Numbered from the stretch's first letter, positions 8,778 to 17,799 are shown. The stretch is 64,000 nt of DNA from Spirosoma foliorum (GCF_014117325.1 NZ_CP059732.1:1612001-1676000); one strand, 5' to 3'. Notes: generated by a model not told the origin, from the sequence alone. Numbers and translations: made by a program.

Positions 8778-9476
8778 CTACGCCTGATTATACACCTTCA
8801 ACACGGGCTCACGCAAGGCGCGGCCTTCGCCAAATAAGACGAAGGCAATCGTGTCGGCAATCGTTTGTGGATCGACCCAGGTTGTGAAATCGGCGTCGGG
8901 CATGGCTTGCCGATTTAGGGCGGTATCGATAATGCTGGGCACAATCACTGTCGAGTAGATGTTTTGTCCATTGCCCGATGCGTTGATCAGATCAGACAAT
9001 TGAAACACCAGCGATTTTGACAAGGCATACGCCACCGCCGTTTTGCCTGCCTGGGCGTCCAGAGCGGGTCGGGCACCGATCAACACAAACCGACCACCGG
9101 TAGACTGCTGACTCATGTGGGTGAAAATTGGCTGAACTGTGGTATAGGCCGTTTTAAAGTTGATCGTCATCATTTTATCAATCAACGTGCCATCGGTTTC
9201 GGCCAGCGTGCCAGTGGCATAACCACCGGCCAACAGAATAGCCGCATCAATGGGCCCGTGAGCTGTAATGGCCTGCTCGATCAAGGCAGTAACCGCCGAT
9301 TCGTTGGTCAAATCAATTTCGTAGGTGAACAGATTATCCGGAAATTCAGTCGGTAGTTGCTGTTTGTCTTTTGCGGAATGAATCGCGGCAAGAACACGAT
9401 GACCCTGGGTTAACAGCGTTTGGGTGACGGAGAGCCCCAGTCCACCTGCTGCGCCGGTAATAAATAAGGTTGCCAT
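8778..9476 (-). CDS. SDR-family NAD(P)-dependent oxidoreductase, dihydropteridine-reductase-like
   Basis: A 232-residue short-chain dehydrogenase. The chosen Met gives 'MATLFITGAAGGLGLS', the classic beta1-TGxxxGxG cofactor loop; an ATG 51 nt upstream would add an unlikely leader. 'ILLAGGYATG' replaces the NAG motif. Tyr and Lys are in 'AYALSK', but the usual catalytic Ser about 13 residues before Tyr is missing: the region reads 'LIGARPALDAQAGKTAVAY'. The 'GA(K/R)xALD' pattern resembles dihydropteridine reductase (QDPR), an SDR that naturally lacks this Ser, so pterin or quinonoid substrates are plausible. It stands alone, convergent with the esterase. Confidence 0.8.
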   Translation of the reverse strand: MATLFITGAAGGLGLSVTQTLLTQGHRVLAAIHSAKDKQQLPTEFPDNLFTYEIDLTNESAVTALIEQAITAHGPIDAAILLAGGYATGTLAETDGTLIDKMMTINFKTAYTTVQPIFTHMSQQSTGGRFVLIGARPALDAQAGKTAVAYALSKSLVFQLSDLINASGNGQNIYSTVIVPSIIDTALNRQAMPDADFTTWVDPQTIADTIAFVLFGEGRALREPVLKVYNQA

Positions 9477-9550
9477 TAGGAAGAGAAGTTTATGAAAAGA
9501 CCACTTAACGATTTGTGTGTAGGACAAGTTTGGTTTATCGTAAATACTTT

Positions 9551-9831
9551 TTTTTCGACAGGATTAACAGCCGGACCGACGCTTCGGGTTTACAAGATTA
9601 TTTACTGGAAGGCTGTTTGAGCTTTCTAAAATCAAATACTAATCAGTGTATTTTTGTCATCCCGACGCAGGAGGGATCTTCGACATTATGGTTTTTTCAA
9701 GCAGTTGCCGAAGATCCCTCCTGCGTCGGGATGACAAAAACACTAGTGAAACAAAAGTTTAAACAGCCTCTGGAATAAAAAAACCTGAAAATCCGAAGCG
9801 TCGGCTCGGCTGTTAATCCTGTCAAAAAAGA
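9551..9831. repeat. Nested palindromic element with REP-like core, copy 2
   Basis: A ~280-nt imperfect inverted repeat. Outer arms: GACAGGATTAACAGCCG at 9556-9572 pairs with CGGCTGTTAATCCTGTC at about 9808-9824, with ACCGACGCTTCGG and GGCTGTTT boxes matching further in. The centre (9648-9741) is a REP-like hairpin of the TTTTTGTCATCCCGACGCAG family. No protein is encoded. It looks like a small non-autonomous mobile element lying between divergent genes. Confidence 0.75.
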
Positions 9832-9933
9832 ACTTGTCTGGCGCACTTGTCCCCAAAATGACGCGTTCCTGTACTTTATTTTATTGTTGCGCATAGATTG
9901 TGTTGCTTTGGCCTACCCTAAGCGAACACCCCC

Positions 9934-10989
9934 GTGAAAAACCAACTATCGCTTTACTGGAAATGCCAAGTAGTGGGCTGGTCGCTGGCTGCGCTGTATT
10001 GGGGCTATACGGGCATGATGGGGGGGAGGTTCAATGTGGCGTTGGGCATCCTTCAATTTGTGACCGATGTGGCGGTTTATAGCCTGATCACGCATGTGTA
10101 CCGGAATTTCGCCTTGCGGCACCACTGGACCGATCTGGAAATTAACCCACTACTAAAGCGGCTGATTCCGACCGTGCTTGTTCTGGGACTTGCTTATCTG
10201 GTGGTTACGGTGCTTAAGATACTATTGTTCCGGTGGTGGTTTGTAACAGGTCCCCCGCAAAATTTTGAGGTGTTTATCCAACTGAATGGCGAAGCTATTT
10301 TTATTGCAGGCATTCGGCTGATGTCAATCTGGCTGCTGGCGTATCATTTATATCACTATGCCCAACGGGAAGTCCGGTTCACGAAAGAGAAGGCCCGGCT
10401 GGAAATCATGAACAGAGAGGCTCGTCTGAGTAACCTGTCGGCTCAGCTTAACCCGCATTTGCTGTTCAATTCCCTGAATACCATCAAAGCGTTGGTGGTC
10501 GATGAGCCAGAATCGGCCAGACGGGCGGTCGATTTATTGTCGGATTTGTTGCGGACAGGCCTTTATGGGGGAAATGAGGTTCTCGTTTCAGTGAACGACG
10601 AACTCAATCTGGTTCGCGATTATCTGGAGCTGGAAAAACTGCGCTTCGAAGAACGGCTGACGTACCAGATAGACGTAGACGATGAACTGGCATCGGCACA
10701 AGTGCTGCGATTATCCATTCAGACGTTGGTTGAAAATGCCATTAAACACGGCATCAATACCCGAAAGGCAGGTGGCCATATCCGAATCAGGGTTGGTAAA
10801 GAAGGCGATTTTAGTAAGATCGTTGTGCAAAATCCCGGTCATCTCGATGCGCGTATACCCGTAACGGGTCTGGGATTGACGAACCTGACGGAGCGCCTGC
10901 AACTGACATTTGGTGGCAAGGCAACATTGAAACTTCTAAATGAACCAGAAGGGGTTGTGTCGGCTGTTTTACGATTTCCAATCCGATGA
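9934..10989 (+). CDS. LytS/YehU-type sensor histidine kinase
   Basis: A 351-residue membrane sensor kinase. Four hydrophobic segments (about 12-30, 36-55, 78-100 and 118-140) precede a short linker helix and a His_kinase domain: phospho-acceptor box 'QLNPHLLFNSLN' with His175, ATP-binding N-box 'TLVENAIKHG' with Asn268 and G-box 'GLGLTNLTERL'. The start is GTG. The kinase stop overlaps the ATG of the response regulator by 4 nt (ATGA), so the two are translationally coupled. Lacking a periplasmic sensory domain, it probably senses a membrane or small hydrophobic signal. The CocE/NonD hydrolase that follows is a candidate target. Confidence 0.9.
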   Translation: MKNQLSLYWKCQVVGWSLAALYWGYTGMMGGRFNVALGILQFVTDVAVYSLITHVYRNFALRHHWTDLEINPLLKRLIPTVLVLGLAYLVVTVLKILLFRWWFVTGPPQNFEVFIQLNGEAIFIAGIRLMSIWLLAYHLYHYAQREVRFTKEKARLEIMNREARLSNLSAQLNPHLLFNSLNTIKALVVDEPESARRAVDLLSDLLRTGLYGGNEVLVSVNDELNLVRDYLELEKLRFEERLTYQIDVDDELASAQVLRLSIQTLVENAIKHGINTRKAGGHIRIRVGKEGDFSKIVVQNPGHLDARIPVTGLGLTNLTERLQLTFGGKATLKLLNEPEGVVSAVLRFPIR

Positions 10990-11684
10990 AGAAGATAAGC
11001 GTCCTGATTATCGACGATGAACGGCATGCTCGTATGGAGCTTAAGCGCCTGATCGCCAGTTTTCCGGAACTGGAGTGTATTGGCGAAGCCAGAAATGCTG
11101 ACGAAGCCCAGGAATTGATTGACGCGAAACGGCCCGACGTATTGTTTCTGGACATTCAGATGCCCGAACGTTCTGGATTCGATTTGCTGGAGGCTTTGCC
11201 AGAGGTGCCCGACGTGATCTTTACCACGGCTTATGATCAATATGCGCTCAAGGCGTTTGAGGTGAGTGCTTTGGATTACCTGCTGAAACCGATTCGGGCC
11301 GAACGCTTTGCGCAGGCCATCGCTAAACTGGTTCTGAAACAACCCTCCGCTGCTCAGAGCAAACAAGTTTTTGTGAAGGATAAAGATCGCTATCAGTTCG
11401 TTCGCTGGGAGCGCGTTCACCTGATCGAATCCATGGATAATTATGCCCGCCTATTTTACGAAGAGAAAAGCGTCTGGTTAAAAAGCTCCTTAAACCAGTT
11501 GGTCAAAACGCTGGACGAGACGCTATTTTTTCGGATTAACCGGGCGCAGATTATCAACTTAAACTTCATCCAAACGATCGATACCGCCGAGCATGGACGA
11601 TTGACCGTTACGCTGACCACCGGACAAACGCTAACAGTTTCGGACCGCCAATCGGTTCGACTCCGTAATCTGAGGAAACTATAA
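10986..11684 (+). CDS. LytTR-family response regulator
   Basis: A 232-residue response regulator. The N-terminal receiver domain has the acidic pair 'IIDDE' (Asp10, Asp11), phospho-acceptor Asp56 in 'LFLDIQMP', and the 'TTAYDQYALKAF' and 'DYLLKPI' signatures with the conserved Lys. The C-terminal LytTR DNA-binding domain begins near residue 130 ('VFVKDKDRYQFVRW') and includes 'IESMDNYARLF' and 'RINRAQIINLNFI'. It is phosphorylated by the overlapping upstream kinase. LytTR proteins usually bind paired 9-bp sites upstream of membrane or secreted-protein genes. The next gene starts 25 nt downstream and may be co-transcribed. Confidence 0.93.
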   Translation: MKKISVLIIDDERHARMELKRLIASFPELECIGEARNADEAQELIDAKRPDVLFLDIQMPERSGFDLLEALPEVPDVIFTTAYDQYALKAFEVSALDYLLKPIRAERFAQAIAKLVLKQPSAAQSKQVFVKDKDRYQFVRWERVHLIESMDNYARLFYEEKSVWLKSSLNQLVKTLDETLFFRINRAQIINLNFIQTIDTAEHGRLTVTLTTGQTLTVSDRQSVRLRNLRKL

Positions 11685-11709
11685 GTTAATCAACAAACGA
11701 CGAAACGAC

Positions 11710-13971
11710 ATGATCAAAAAACTCATGCTGGGATTCCTATGCCTTTTCCTGACCACAGCGGGCCTTGCACAGTCCTTCCAGGTGCCACTAGTAAATACAG
11801 CCGATAGCCTCCGGTTAGCGCAGAAGATGCAGACGTTAGCGACGAACGTATTAACCGCTTATCAACCTCAAACTGATCAAAAGGCCTTTTTCGAGACAAA
11901 GTTTCGGCTGCAACTCGTAGCGGGCCAATACGCAGAAGCGAAGAAAAGTATTACGGTTGTGCGCTCGTTGTCAACCGATTCACTGGCGGAACTGCTCTAT
12001 AAACAGTATGAACTTTTTGCCGAGGCTCGTATAGGTCAGTTACAGGACGAAGGGAGTTTTGCCACGCAATTTAAACCGTTGTTGAGTACGTTGTTCTCCG
12101 GATTAACGGATCGGCGGGCGTTGACTATTTCTACTGCTTTCGTCAGCCGGAATGGCGTAGCCAGTCTTCAAAATGACTTTGCTGCACTATTGGCTAAACA
12201 TAAAACCGATAACCTAGATTTGGCAGAGGCCGTTGCACTCTGTACAAGTTATAATACATGGCAGGTTTATCGGCAGATCGAAGACACGGCCAAACCAATT
12301 TTAAAGGCTGACGATGAGCGTCGGTTTATCATTGACGATAGCGTTCTGATCAAAACCAAGGAAGGCGCTACTATTTCAGCTGTGGTGGTTCGTAAACGGG
12401 GCATTAAGACTCCGCAACCTACGGCGCTGTTATTCTTTATTTATTCCAATACGGATAGGAGTGTGGCTGAAGCCAAGTATTCGGCTACCCGAGGGTATGT
12501 CGGAATTGTGGCCGATACGCGGGGTAAACGATTGAGTCCAGACCCGATAGAGCCTTACGAGCACGAAGCCAGAGACGTGAATTCGGTCATTGACTGGATT
12601 GTTGAGCAATCCTGGAGCAACGGAAAGGTGGGTATGTACGGCGGAAGTTATTCAGGCTTTGCACAGTGGGCGGCCCTGAAATATCCACATCCAGCGCTGA
12701 AGACGATCGTTCCCTACGTCGCGGCTATTCCAGGACAGGGTTTGCCGATGGAGAATAATGTATTTCTGAACGCAAATTATCAGTGGGCGTTTTATGTGAC
12801 GAATACGAAGTATCTGGATAATGAGGTTAATAACGACAACCAACGCTGGCGACGGATGCGTAACCGATGGTACGAATCGGGAGCGGCTTATAACCGGATC
12901 GACAGTATCGACGGGACGCCTAATCCCTGGTTACAACGCTGGTTGAAGCACCCGGACTACGACGCCTACTGGCAGAGCATGGTGCCCTATGGGCCTGAGT
13001 TTTCGACCATTAAGATTCCCATTTTGAGTATTACGGGCTATTATGATGACGGGCAAATTTCGGCCATGCAATACGTTACTGAGCATTATAAATACAACCC
13101 AACCGCCGAACATTATTTGATCATTGGTCCTTACGATCATTTTGGTGCCCAGCAGGGGGGCATTCCCGTATTGCGCGATTATCAGGTGGACCCCATCGCG
13201 TTGATCAATACCAGGAAAATCACCTTCGATTGGCTGGACTATATTTTGAAAGGGGGCACGAAACCAGCATTGTTGACGGATAAGATCAACTATGAGGTAA
13301 TGGGGAGCAACACCTGGGGGCATGCTCCTTCGCTTGCCAAGATGGGTAAAACCAGCCTACGACTTTACCTGACAAACCAAAAAGAAGGCGAAAATTATAG
13401 GCTCAGTAAGCAACGGGCGAAAACGCCAAAAACACTAAAACAGGTAGTTGATTTGGCCGACCGGACTACCTCCAACAACGATTACTACCCAGACCCGATC
13501 ATCCGAAAAACCTTGAACCGGACTAACGGGCTATTTTTTATCAGCGATTCCTTCGATCAGGAGGCTGCCGTCAGTGGAATGTTTTCGGGCGAACTAAAGG
13601 CGATGATCAACAAAAAAGATATAGATGTCGGGGTTGTACTCTATGAAGTAAGCCCACAGGGCGAGTATTTCGAATTGTCGTACTTTTTGGGCCGGGCCAG
13701 TTATGCCCGTGATGCGAGCCGTCGACAGTTGTTGCGCCCTGGGGTTTTGGAGACGATCCCCTTTTCAAAAACGAGATTCGTTAGTCGGAAACTAAGCAAG
13801 GGTAGCCGTTTGCTGGTGGTGTTGAATATTGATAAGAACCCGTTTGCTCAGATCAATTACGGCACAGGAAAAGACGTAAGTCAGGAGACAGTCAAGGATG
13901 CGGGGATGCCTTTGACGATTCAGTGGTCTACGGATAGCTATATCCAGATTCCCGTTCAGCTAGATCAATAG
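11710..13971 (+). CDS. Secreted CocE/NonD-family hydrolase (X-Pro dipeptidyl-peptidase-like)
   Basis: A 753-residue exported serine hydrolase. Signal peptide 'MIKKLMLGFLCLFLTTAGLA' is followed by a ~190-residue N-terminal helical extension not found in the minimal family. The alpha/beta hydrolase domain has the nucleophile elbow 'GMYGGSYSGF' with Ser313, acid in 'ITGYYDDGQ', and His in 'IIGPYDHFGAQ'. A C-terminal jelly-roll (X-Pro dipeptidyl-peptidase C-terminal domain) covers about 530-750. Relatives cleave acyl esters, cephalosporins or N-terminal X-Pro dipeptides. It follows the kinase/regulator pair and may be their regulated output. A paralogue lacking the helical extension is at 49393-51291. 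Confidence 0.88.
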   Translation: MIKKLMLGFLCLFLTTAGLAQSFQVPLVNTADSLRLAQKMQTLATNVLTAYQPQTDQKAFFETKFRLQLVAGQYAEAKKSITVVRSLSTDSLAELLYKQYELFAEARIGQLQDEGSFATQFKPLLSTLFSGLTDRRALTISTAFVSRNGVASLQNDFAALLAKHKTDNLDLAEAVALCTSYNTWQVYRQIEDTAKPILKADDERRFIIDDSVLIKTKEGATISAVVVRKRGIKTPQPTALLFFIYSNTDRSVAEAKYSATRGYVGIVADTRGKRLSPDPIEPYEHEARDVNSVIDWIVEQSWSNGKVGMYGGSYSGFAQWAALKYPHPALKTIVPYVAAIPGQGLPMENNVFLNANYQWAFYVTNTKYLDNEVNNDNQRWRRMRNRWYESGAAYNRIDSIDGTPNPWLQRWLKHPDYDAYWQSMVPYGPEFSTIKIPILSITGYYDDGQISAMQYVTEHYKYNPTAEHYLIIGPYDHFGAQQGGIPVLRDYQVDPIALINTRKITFDWLDYILKGGTKPALLTDKINYEVMGSNTWGHAPSLAKMGKTSLRLYLTNQKEGENYRLSKQRAKTPKTLKQVVDLADRTTSNNDYYPDPIIRKTLNRTNGLFFISDSFDQEAAVSGMFSGELKAMINKKDIDVGVVLYEVSPQGEYFELSYFLGRASYARDASRRQLLRPGVLETIPFSKTRFVSRKLSKGSRLLVVLNIDKNPFAQINYGTGKDVSQETVKDAGMPLTIQWSTDSYIQIPVQLDQ

Positions 13972-13996
13972 ATATCTTTTCTGATCAAACATCGGC

Positions 13997-14087
13997 GTGT
14001 TTTTGTCATTCCGACCTTAGGAGGAATCTCAAGCTTGACTAATACCTAACGTTGAGATTCCTCCTAAGGTCGGAATGACAAAAACAC
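13997..14087. repeat. REP-like palindrome, copy 3 (perfect 36-bp arms)
   Basis: Arms at 13997-14032 and 14052-14087 are exact reverse complements, with core GTGTTTTTGTCATTCCGACC and GGAGGAATCTCAA. The 19-nt loop contains AAGCTT-like sequence. It is placed just after the stop of the hydrolase gene and could also end transcription. Confidence 0.85.
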
Positions 14088-14135
14088 CACTCAATCAATA
14101 GCAGTTTAAGTCAGCTCAAAAATTCAAAATAATAA

Positions 14136-14278
14136 GAGGCTGTCTAAAAATCAGATTTTTCAATTACTTACCTTACCCCCAACCCCCTGAAGGGGGCTTA
14201 TTCCCACGATGAACTAAGCCCCCTTCAGGGGGTTGGGGGTAAAACCGAGACTGTTTTTATGAAATTTAGACAGTCTCT
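14136..14278. repeat. Nested palindrome with GAGGCTGTCTAAA ends
   Basis: Outer ends GAGGCTGTCTAAA (14136-14148) and TTTAGACAGTCTC (14266-14278) enclose an inner GC-rich hairpin whose arms are TTACCCCCAACCCCCTGAAG and its complement. The two-layer design is like the nested elements at 9551, 42604 and 56575. Confidence 0.7.
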
Positions 14279-14313
14279 AAAGCCCTGAAAGTTTTAATTT
14301 TCAGGGCTTTGTA
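14279..14313 (-). terminator. Hairpin terminator after SMP-30-like gene
   Basis: AAAGCCCTGAAA at 14279-14290 pairs with TTTCAGGGCTTT at 14299-14310. It lies just past the stop of the leftward gene, and the run of A on the plus strand gives a U-tract in that direction. Confidence 0.65.
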
Positions 14314-14333
14314 CTTCTTTTATAAAGGAATAC

Positions 14334-15182
14334 TTATTTCAGCGAATAAGCTTTTACCGTATTATGGAAGAAAGTTGGTACGAACAGCATTTTCGTGGCC
14401 GGGTAGTAGCCAATATCAGCCGTATTGATTTTCTCTTTTGAGCTATCCAGTTTCAGTTCTGTGCTGCCATCGGCGCGAACGTGCCAGATTTTACCAGCCC
14501 ATTCAGTAACGATGTATTCCTTGTTTCCCAGCGCAACGATACCATCAATACCACCCGATACCTTGCCTAACGTGGTCAGTTTTTTGGTTTCCGGATTCAT
14601 CGACAGTAGTGAACCATCACCATTGCCAATTAATACCTGCCCGTTCTCGACATAAAGGCCATTGGTTCCTTTTAGGGGATCGCCAGATAAGACAAGGCTG
14701 GTTTTTCCACCATTCAAGGCCCAGATTTTACTGTCGTTAGAGTCCGAAATGTATACGATATTTTTCTTGGTATCGACGGCAATATCATTGAGGAATTTAG
14801 CGCCATCAATGGGGTAGCGGTTGAGTACCTTTCCGGTTGCCAGCGAAATCTCGGCTACCTGATTCATTTCCGTAACGTACAGCTTATCGCCCAAAATGCC
14901 CATGCCTTTGGTCGAGTTGAGGTTTTCGGTAAATTTTAAGTTGATCACCTTGCCATCCAGCCCCACTTTAGCAATGAAACTGCCTTTGTTTTCGAGCTTG
15001 GGACCGCCATTGATACAGGCTACATAAAGTACTTTTTTAGCTGGATCAACCAAAACACATTCGGGCGTCGTTAAGGTGGTGTCGCTTTCCCAAACGGGCT
15101 TTAAGTCAACGGTTTGGGCCTGCGTGAATGCGATAGCACCGGCTGCTAGATTGACCAAAATAAGGGCAAATACTCTTTTCAT
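14334..15182 (-). CDS. Exported SMP-30/gluconolactonase-like beta-propeller protein
   Basis: A 282-residue exported protein. Signal peptide 'MKRVFALILVNLAAGAIAFTQA', then a six-blade propeller pattern with repeated 'G...LYV..', 'NDIAVD...IVYISDS' and 'GTNGLYVENGQVLIGNGDGS' segments. 'FLNDIAVD' and 'ISDSNDSKIWAL' match the metal-binding Asn/Asp region of SMP-30/gluconolactonase/LRE-like proteins, which hydrolyse lactones or bind ligands in the periplasm. Length is usual for the family. It stands alone with its own terminator. The enzymatic role is uncertain: it may only be a non-catalytic propeller. Confidence 0.75.
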   Translation of the reverse strand: MKRVFALILVNLAAGAIAFTQAQTVDLKPVWESDTTLTTPECVLVDPAKKVLYVACINGGPKLENKGSFIAKVGLDGKVINLKFTENLNSTKGMGILGDKLYVTEMNQVAEISLATGKVLNRYPIDGAKFLNDIAVDTKKNIVYISDSNDSKIWALNGGKTSLVLSGDPLKGTNGLYVENGQVLIGNGDGSLLSMNPETKKLTTLGKVSGGIDGIVALGNKEYIVTEWAGKIWHVRADGSTELKLDSSKEKINTADIGYYPATKMLFVPTFFHNTVKAYSLK

Positions 15183-15319
15183 AAGTTGTTTGTTTTGGGC
15201 TAATGAAAGATGGAGAACTACGTCTGGCGTGTAATACCTCGACTAAAGTAGATAATTCCAGCTAATTACTCACGGAGGCCTATGTTATCAAATTCGTATG
15301 AGGTTGAGCGGGCTGGTAT

Positions 15320-16348
15320 TTACAGATCGAACTTTTCCAGTTTCCCGTTTCGATAGACATAGGCCTCGTACGAATGCTTGTCGATACTAAATACCTCTTC
15401 CAGCATCACTTTATCGGCCCATCGACTGAGAGCCGTTACCTTTGTTTGCTTAGCTAAGGGGAGTTCGTTGAAGGAGATGGTATGTTCAAACTCGAAGCCC
15501 TCATCGTATTCAAACTCCAGCGAAAACAGTTTATTCCGCCATTGAAGCTGCGTTGTCATACCATTGGCCACGGGCGAATAATCGATATCGACGGGTGTTT
15601 TGGTTAGTACCTGACCGGCGGCTTCCGTAAATAAACTCAAACCGGAAACCACCATAGCGGTATAACCTATCCGTCGGAACAGACCTTCGCTCAGGCGAGG
15701 AAGTACCCATTTCATTCCCCAGGAAGAAAGCATGGCCGCCAAGGCGATCATGGCCCCAAATGTCAGCGCTTTCCCGGTTAGTAATCCAAATGAAGCGTAT
15801 AGAACCAGTTTTACCACATGCAGCATGACTTCATTAGCCGCTCGGGTAGCTACGATTTCTTCTTTGGTCATGCCGTACCGTAAATAGAATCGATTAAAAA
15901 GTAAACCCACCGCGCCCGTTAATCCCGAAACGAAGCCCGCAGCCAAACCAATGAGTGCCAGATAGCCTTTTGGTAAGGGATTCGTTTCTGCCAATTCCTT
16001 GCTGGGACGGAAAATCAAGGGCAGATTGGCCATTAAAAATAAGCCCATCAAGAGTTCCAGATAAAGCGGATTTATATAACTCAGCAATCGGGCACCCAAC
16101 CATACGGCGGGTAGGGCAGGAGGCACAAACCAACCAACTACTCCCCAGCGAATGCGTGACCAGAAAGCCACAATACGGGAAATAGAACTGGATACGGTAC
16201 CAATCGACAAGGCCGCCGGAACCTGAGCACCGGGTAGCAGCGAACCCAATATGGGTAGAAGTAAAAGCCCCGCTCCACCTCCACAAACTGCGCTGAGGGA
16301 GAACGCCAACAGAGCACAGCCAACTAATAACAAACCAGATAAAACCAT
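15320..16348 (-). CDS. TSUP-family (TauE/SafE) permease with C-terminal soluble extension
   Basis: A 342-residue membrane protein. Residues 1-240 contain eight or so hydrophobic helices with the two family repeats: 'SAVCGGGAGLLLLPILG' near residue 18 and 'GLAAGFVSGLTGAVGLLFNRF' near 133. TSUP proteins move sulfite, sulfonates or organic anions across the inner membrane. The last ~95 residues form a soluble beta-rich tail ('RNKLFSLEFEYDEGFEFEH', then 'SIDKHSYEAYVYRNGKLEKF') that ordinary TauE proteins lack. It stands alone, and a perfect 45-bp inverted repeat lies upstream. The substrate is unknown. Confidence 0.85.
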   Translation of the reverse strand: MVLSGLLLVGCALLAFSLSAVCGGGAGLLLLPILGSLLPGAQVPAALSIGTVSSSISRIVAFWSRIRWGVVGWFVPPALPAVWLGARLLSYINPLYLELLMGLFLMANLPLIFRPSKELAETNPLPKGYLALIGLAAGFVSGLTGAVGLLFNRFYLRYGMTKEEIVATRAANEVMLHVVKLVLYASFGLLTGKALTFGAMIALAAMLSSWGMKWVLPRLSEGLFRRIGYTAMVVSGLSLFTEAAGQVLTKTPVDIDYSPVANGMTTQLQWRNKLFSLEFEYDEGFEFEHTISFNELPLAKQTKVTALSRWADKVMLEEVFSIDKHSYEAYVYRNGKLEKFDL

Positions 16349-16442
16349 GAATAACGTCAGTTCCTGACCATTGATACTGGATGCAAACTAAAGCAAGCAA
16401 TCTGGAGCGATTTTGAAGTTTGCTGGTAGACGGCGGAAAGCC

Positions 16443-16553
16443 TATTGTCTGGGCCAAGCCGCTACGGCGGACCGTTCCAGCTTGGCCTTCGGTTATCAGA
16501 ATTGCACAGGCCAAGCTGGAACGGTCCGCCGTAGCGGCTTGGCCCAGACAATA
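16443..16553. repeat. Perfect 45-bp inverted repeat
   Basis: Left arm 16443-16487 and right arm 16509-16553 are exact complements, beginning TATTGTCTGGGCCAAGCCGC, with a 21-nt loop. It lies in the divergent gap between the TSUP and DUF2278 genes, so it is not an obvious terminator. A 70-codon frame across it is an artefact of the repeat. Confidence 0.8.
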
Positions 16554-16669
16554 CAACAGCTACAAGTACTCGCTACCGTTTAATAAGAGCAATAAAAGCT
16601 TAATAAGAAGTTACGAGATAGTTGTCAACTAATTGATTGATTGCGGTGTACTTTCAAAACTGCATAACG

Positions 16670-17722
16670 ATGTCACTATCCAACTATCACCTGTTTGTGG
16701 GTCGCTACGACCGGGGCCTTATGGCGCCAGATGCCAATCACTTCGAGATAAAACTTAATACGGGCGCTGAGTTTTACCGAATTGCGGTTAATGTCCGTTC
16801 GCAGGATGGCTCCATGTTGATGGCCTTTGTCGACGATAATTATCAGCATGAATTATGCGCCCGTTTGCTCGAGGCATTCCCGCAAAATGGTAATTACAAT
16901 ATCAACGATACGGCCAAACGAAAGCAGTTTGGACTGGATTTTTTACGGCGGAATATGGTCGGCGATTTTAACAAAATGCTCGTTTTGCCCAATAATTTGC
17001 CGGGTTTAGATAACGATCTGGAAGATAAACTAATCTCAGCGCTTGACAGGTCGAAGGCAGATCCGAACGCCCGGATTTTTGCCTTTGGCGAGCAGTGGCC
17101 AAGTACGACCAAGCCCGATACCTATTTCCATGAGCTGAAAGATCAGGGATTGCATGATATCCATATGAACCAGGGAAATCCACGTGGCTCGTTCGAAAAA
17201 GATAATGGCGTTTTTCAGGATGGTGGCTTGCTGATTTACTATCCGAGCTTAAGTCGCTGGACGGCGATCCTGCTGGCTTTTCAGACCCAGTTTAACACGC
17301 TCAATCCGGCTACCTTACATACAGACGATCAGACGGGAAACCGGATTACGGGCACTTCAGATAACAATCCGCCAGTTGTGGATACGCAGTTAGATGGCGA
17401 GGTGGTCATTGTAGCCGCTTTAGTAAATCCTAAAGGCAACGAAGCCGGTAAAGAGAAAGTTATTCTGATTAACGTTACCGATACCGACATCTCACTCGAT
17501 GGCTGGAAACTGGTCGATCGAAATCGGCAGGAGTTTGTGATTCATAACGTAACTATTGGCGCTTATGGCACTACCGAAATCAAGATCACAGCCGATAGTA
17601 ATTTTAATCTGGCCAATAAAGGGGGCACCATCTCGTTGCTCAATAGCCAGGGTATAAAAACCAGCGGGGTTCAATACACGAAGCAACAAGGTCAGGTGGA
17701 AGGCAAACTAATTCGGTTTTAA
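16670..17722 (+). CDS. DUF2278 protein with C-terminal lamin-tail domain
   Basis: A 350-residue cytoplasmic-looking protein without a signal peptide. Residues ~5-215 match the DUF2278 (YukJ-like) pattern: 'YHLFVGRYDRG' at the start, 'FYRIAVNVRSQDG', 'DNDLEDKLISALDRS', 'IFAFGEQW', 'GLHDIHMNQGNPRGSFEKDN' and 'QDGGLLIYYP...AILLAFQTQ'. Residues ~250-350 form a lamin-tail (LTD) beta-sandwich, with 'NVTDTDISLDGWKLVDRN' and 'NKGGTISLLNSQG'. This two-domain order is known for the family, but its biochemistry is not. Met12 of the longest frame is used because it gives the family start. A DUF2252 gene follows 77 nt later on the same strand. Confidence 0.85.
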   Translation: MSLSNYHLFVGRYDRGLMAPDANHFEIKLNTGAEFYRIAVNVRSQDGSMLMAFVDDNYQHELCARLLEAFPQNGNYNINDTAKRKQFGLDFLRRNMVGDFNKMLVLPNNLPGLDNDLEDKLISALDRSKADPNARIFAFGEQWPSTTKPDTYFHELKDQGLHDIHMNQGNPRGSFEKDNGVFQDGGLLIYYPSLSRWTAILLAFQTQFNTLNPATLHTDDQTGNRITGTSDNNPPVVDTQLDGEVVIVAALVNPKGNEAGKEKVILINVTDTDISLDGWKLVDRNRQEFVIHNVTIGAYGTTEIKITADSNFNLANKGGTISLLNSQGIKTSGVQYTKQQGQVEGKLIRF

Positions 17723-17799
17723 TTGCAGCTACTAAGCGCTCGTTTAACTTAGCCTTTACTTAGGAACAAGTACATTCGCTTAACCAGAGTACAAACTGT

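Noticed and set aside
10839..11420. 193-codon leftward frame
   Set aside because: Antisense of the kinase/response-regulator pair.
15894..16556. 220-codon leftward frame
   Set aside because: Out-of-frame reading of the TSUP gene and the inverted repeat; no family pattern.
16420..16632. 70-codon rightward frame
   Set aside because: It lies across the perfect 45-bp inverted repeat; its codons are only the arms read in frame.
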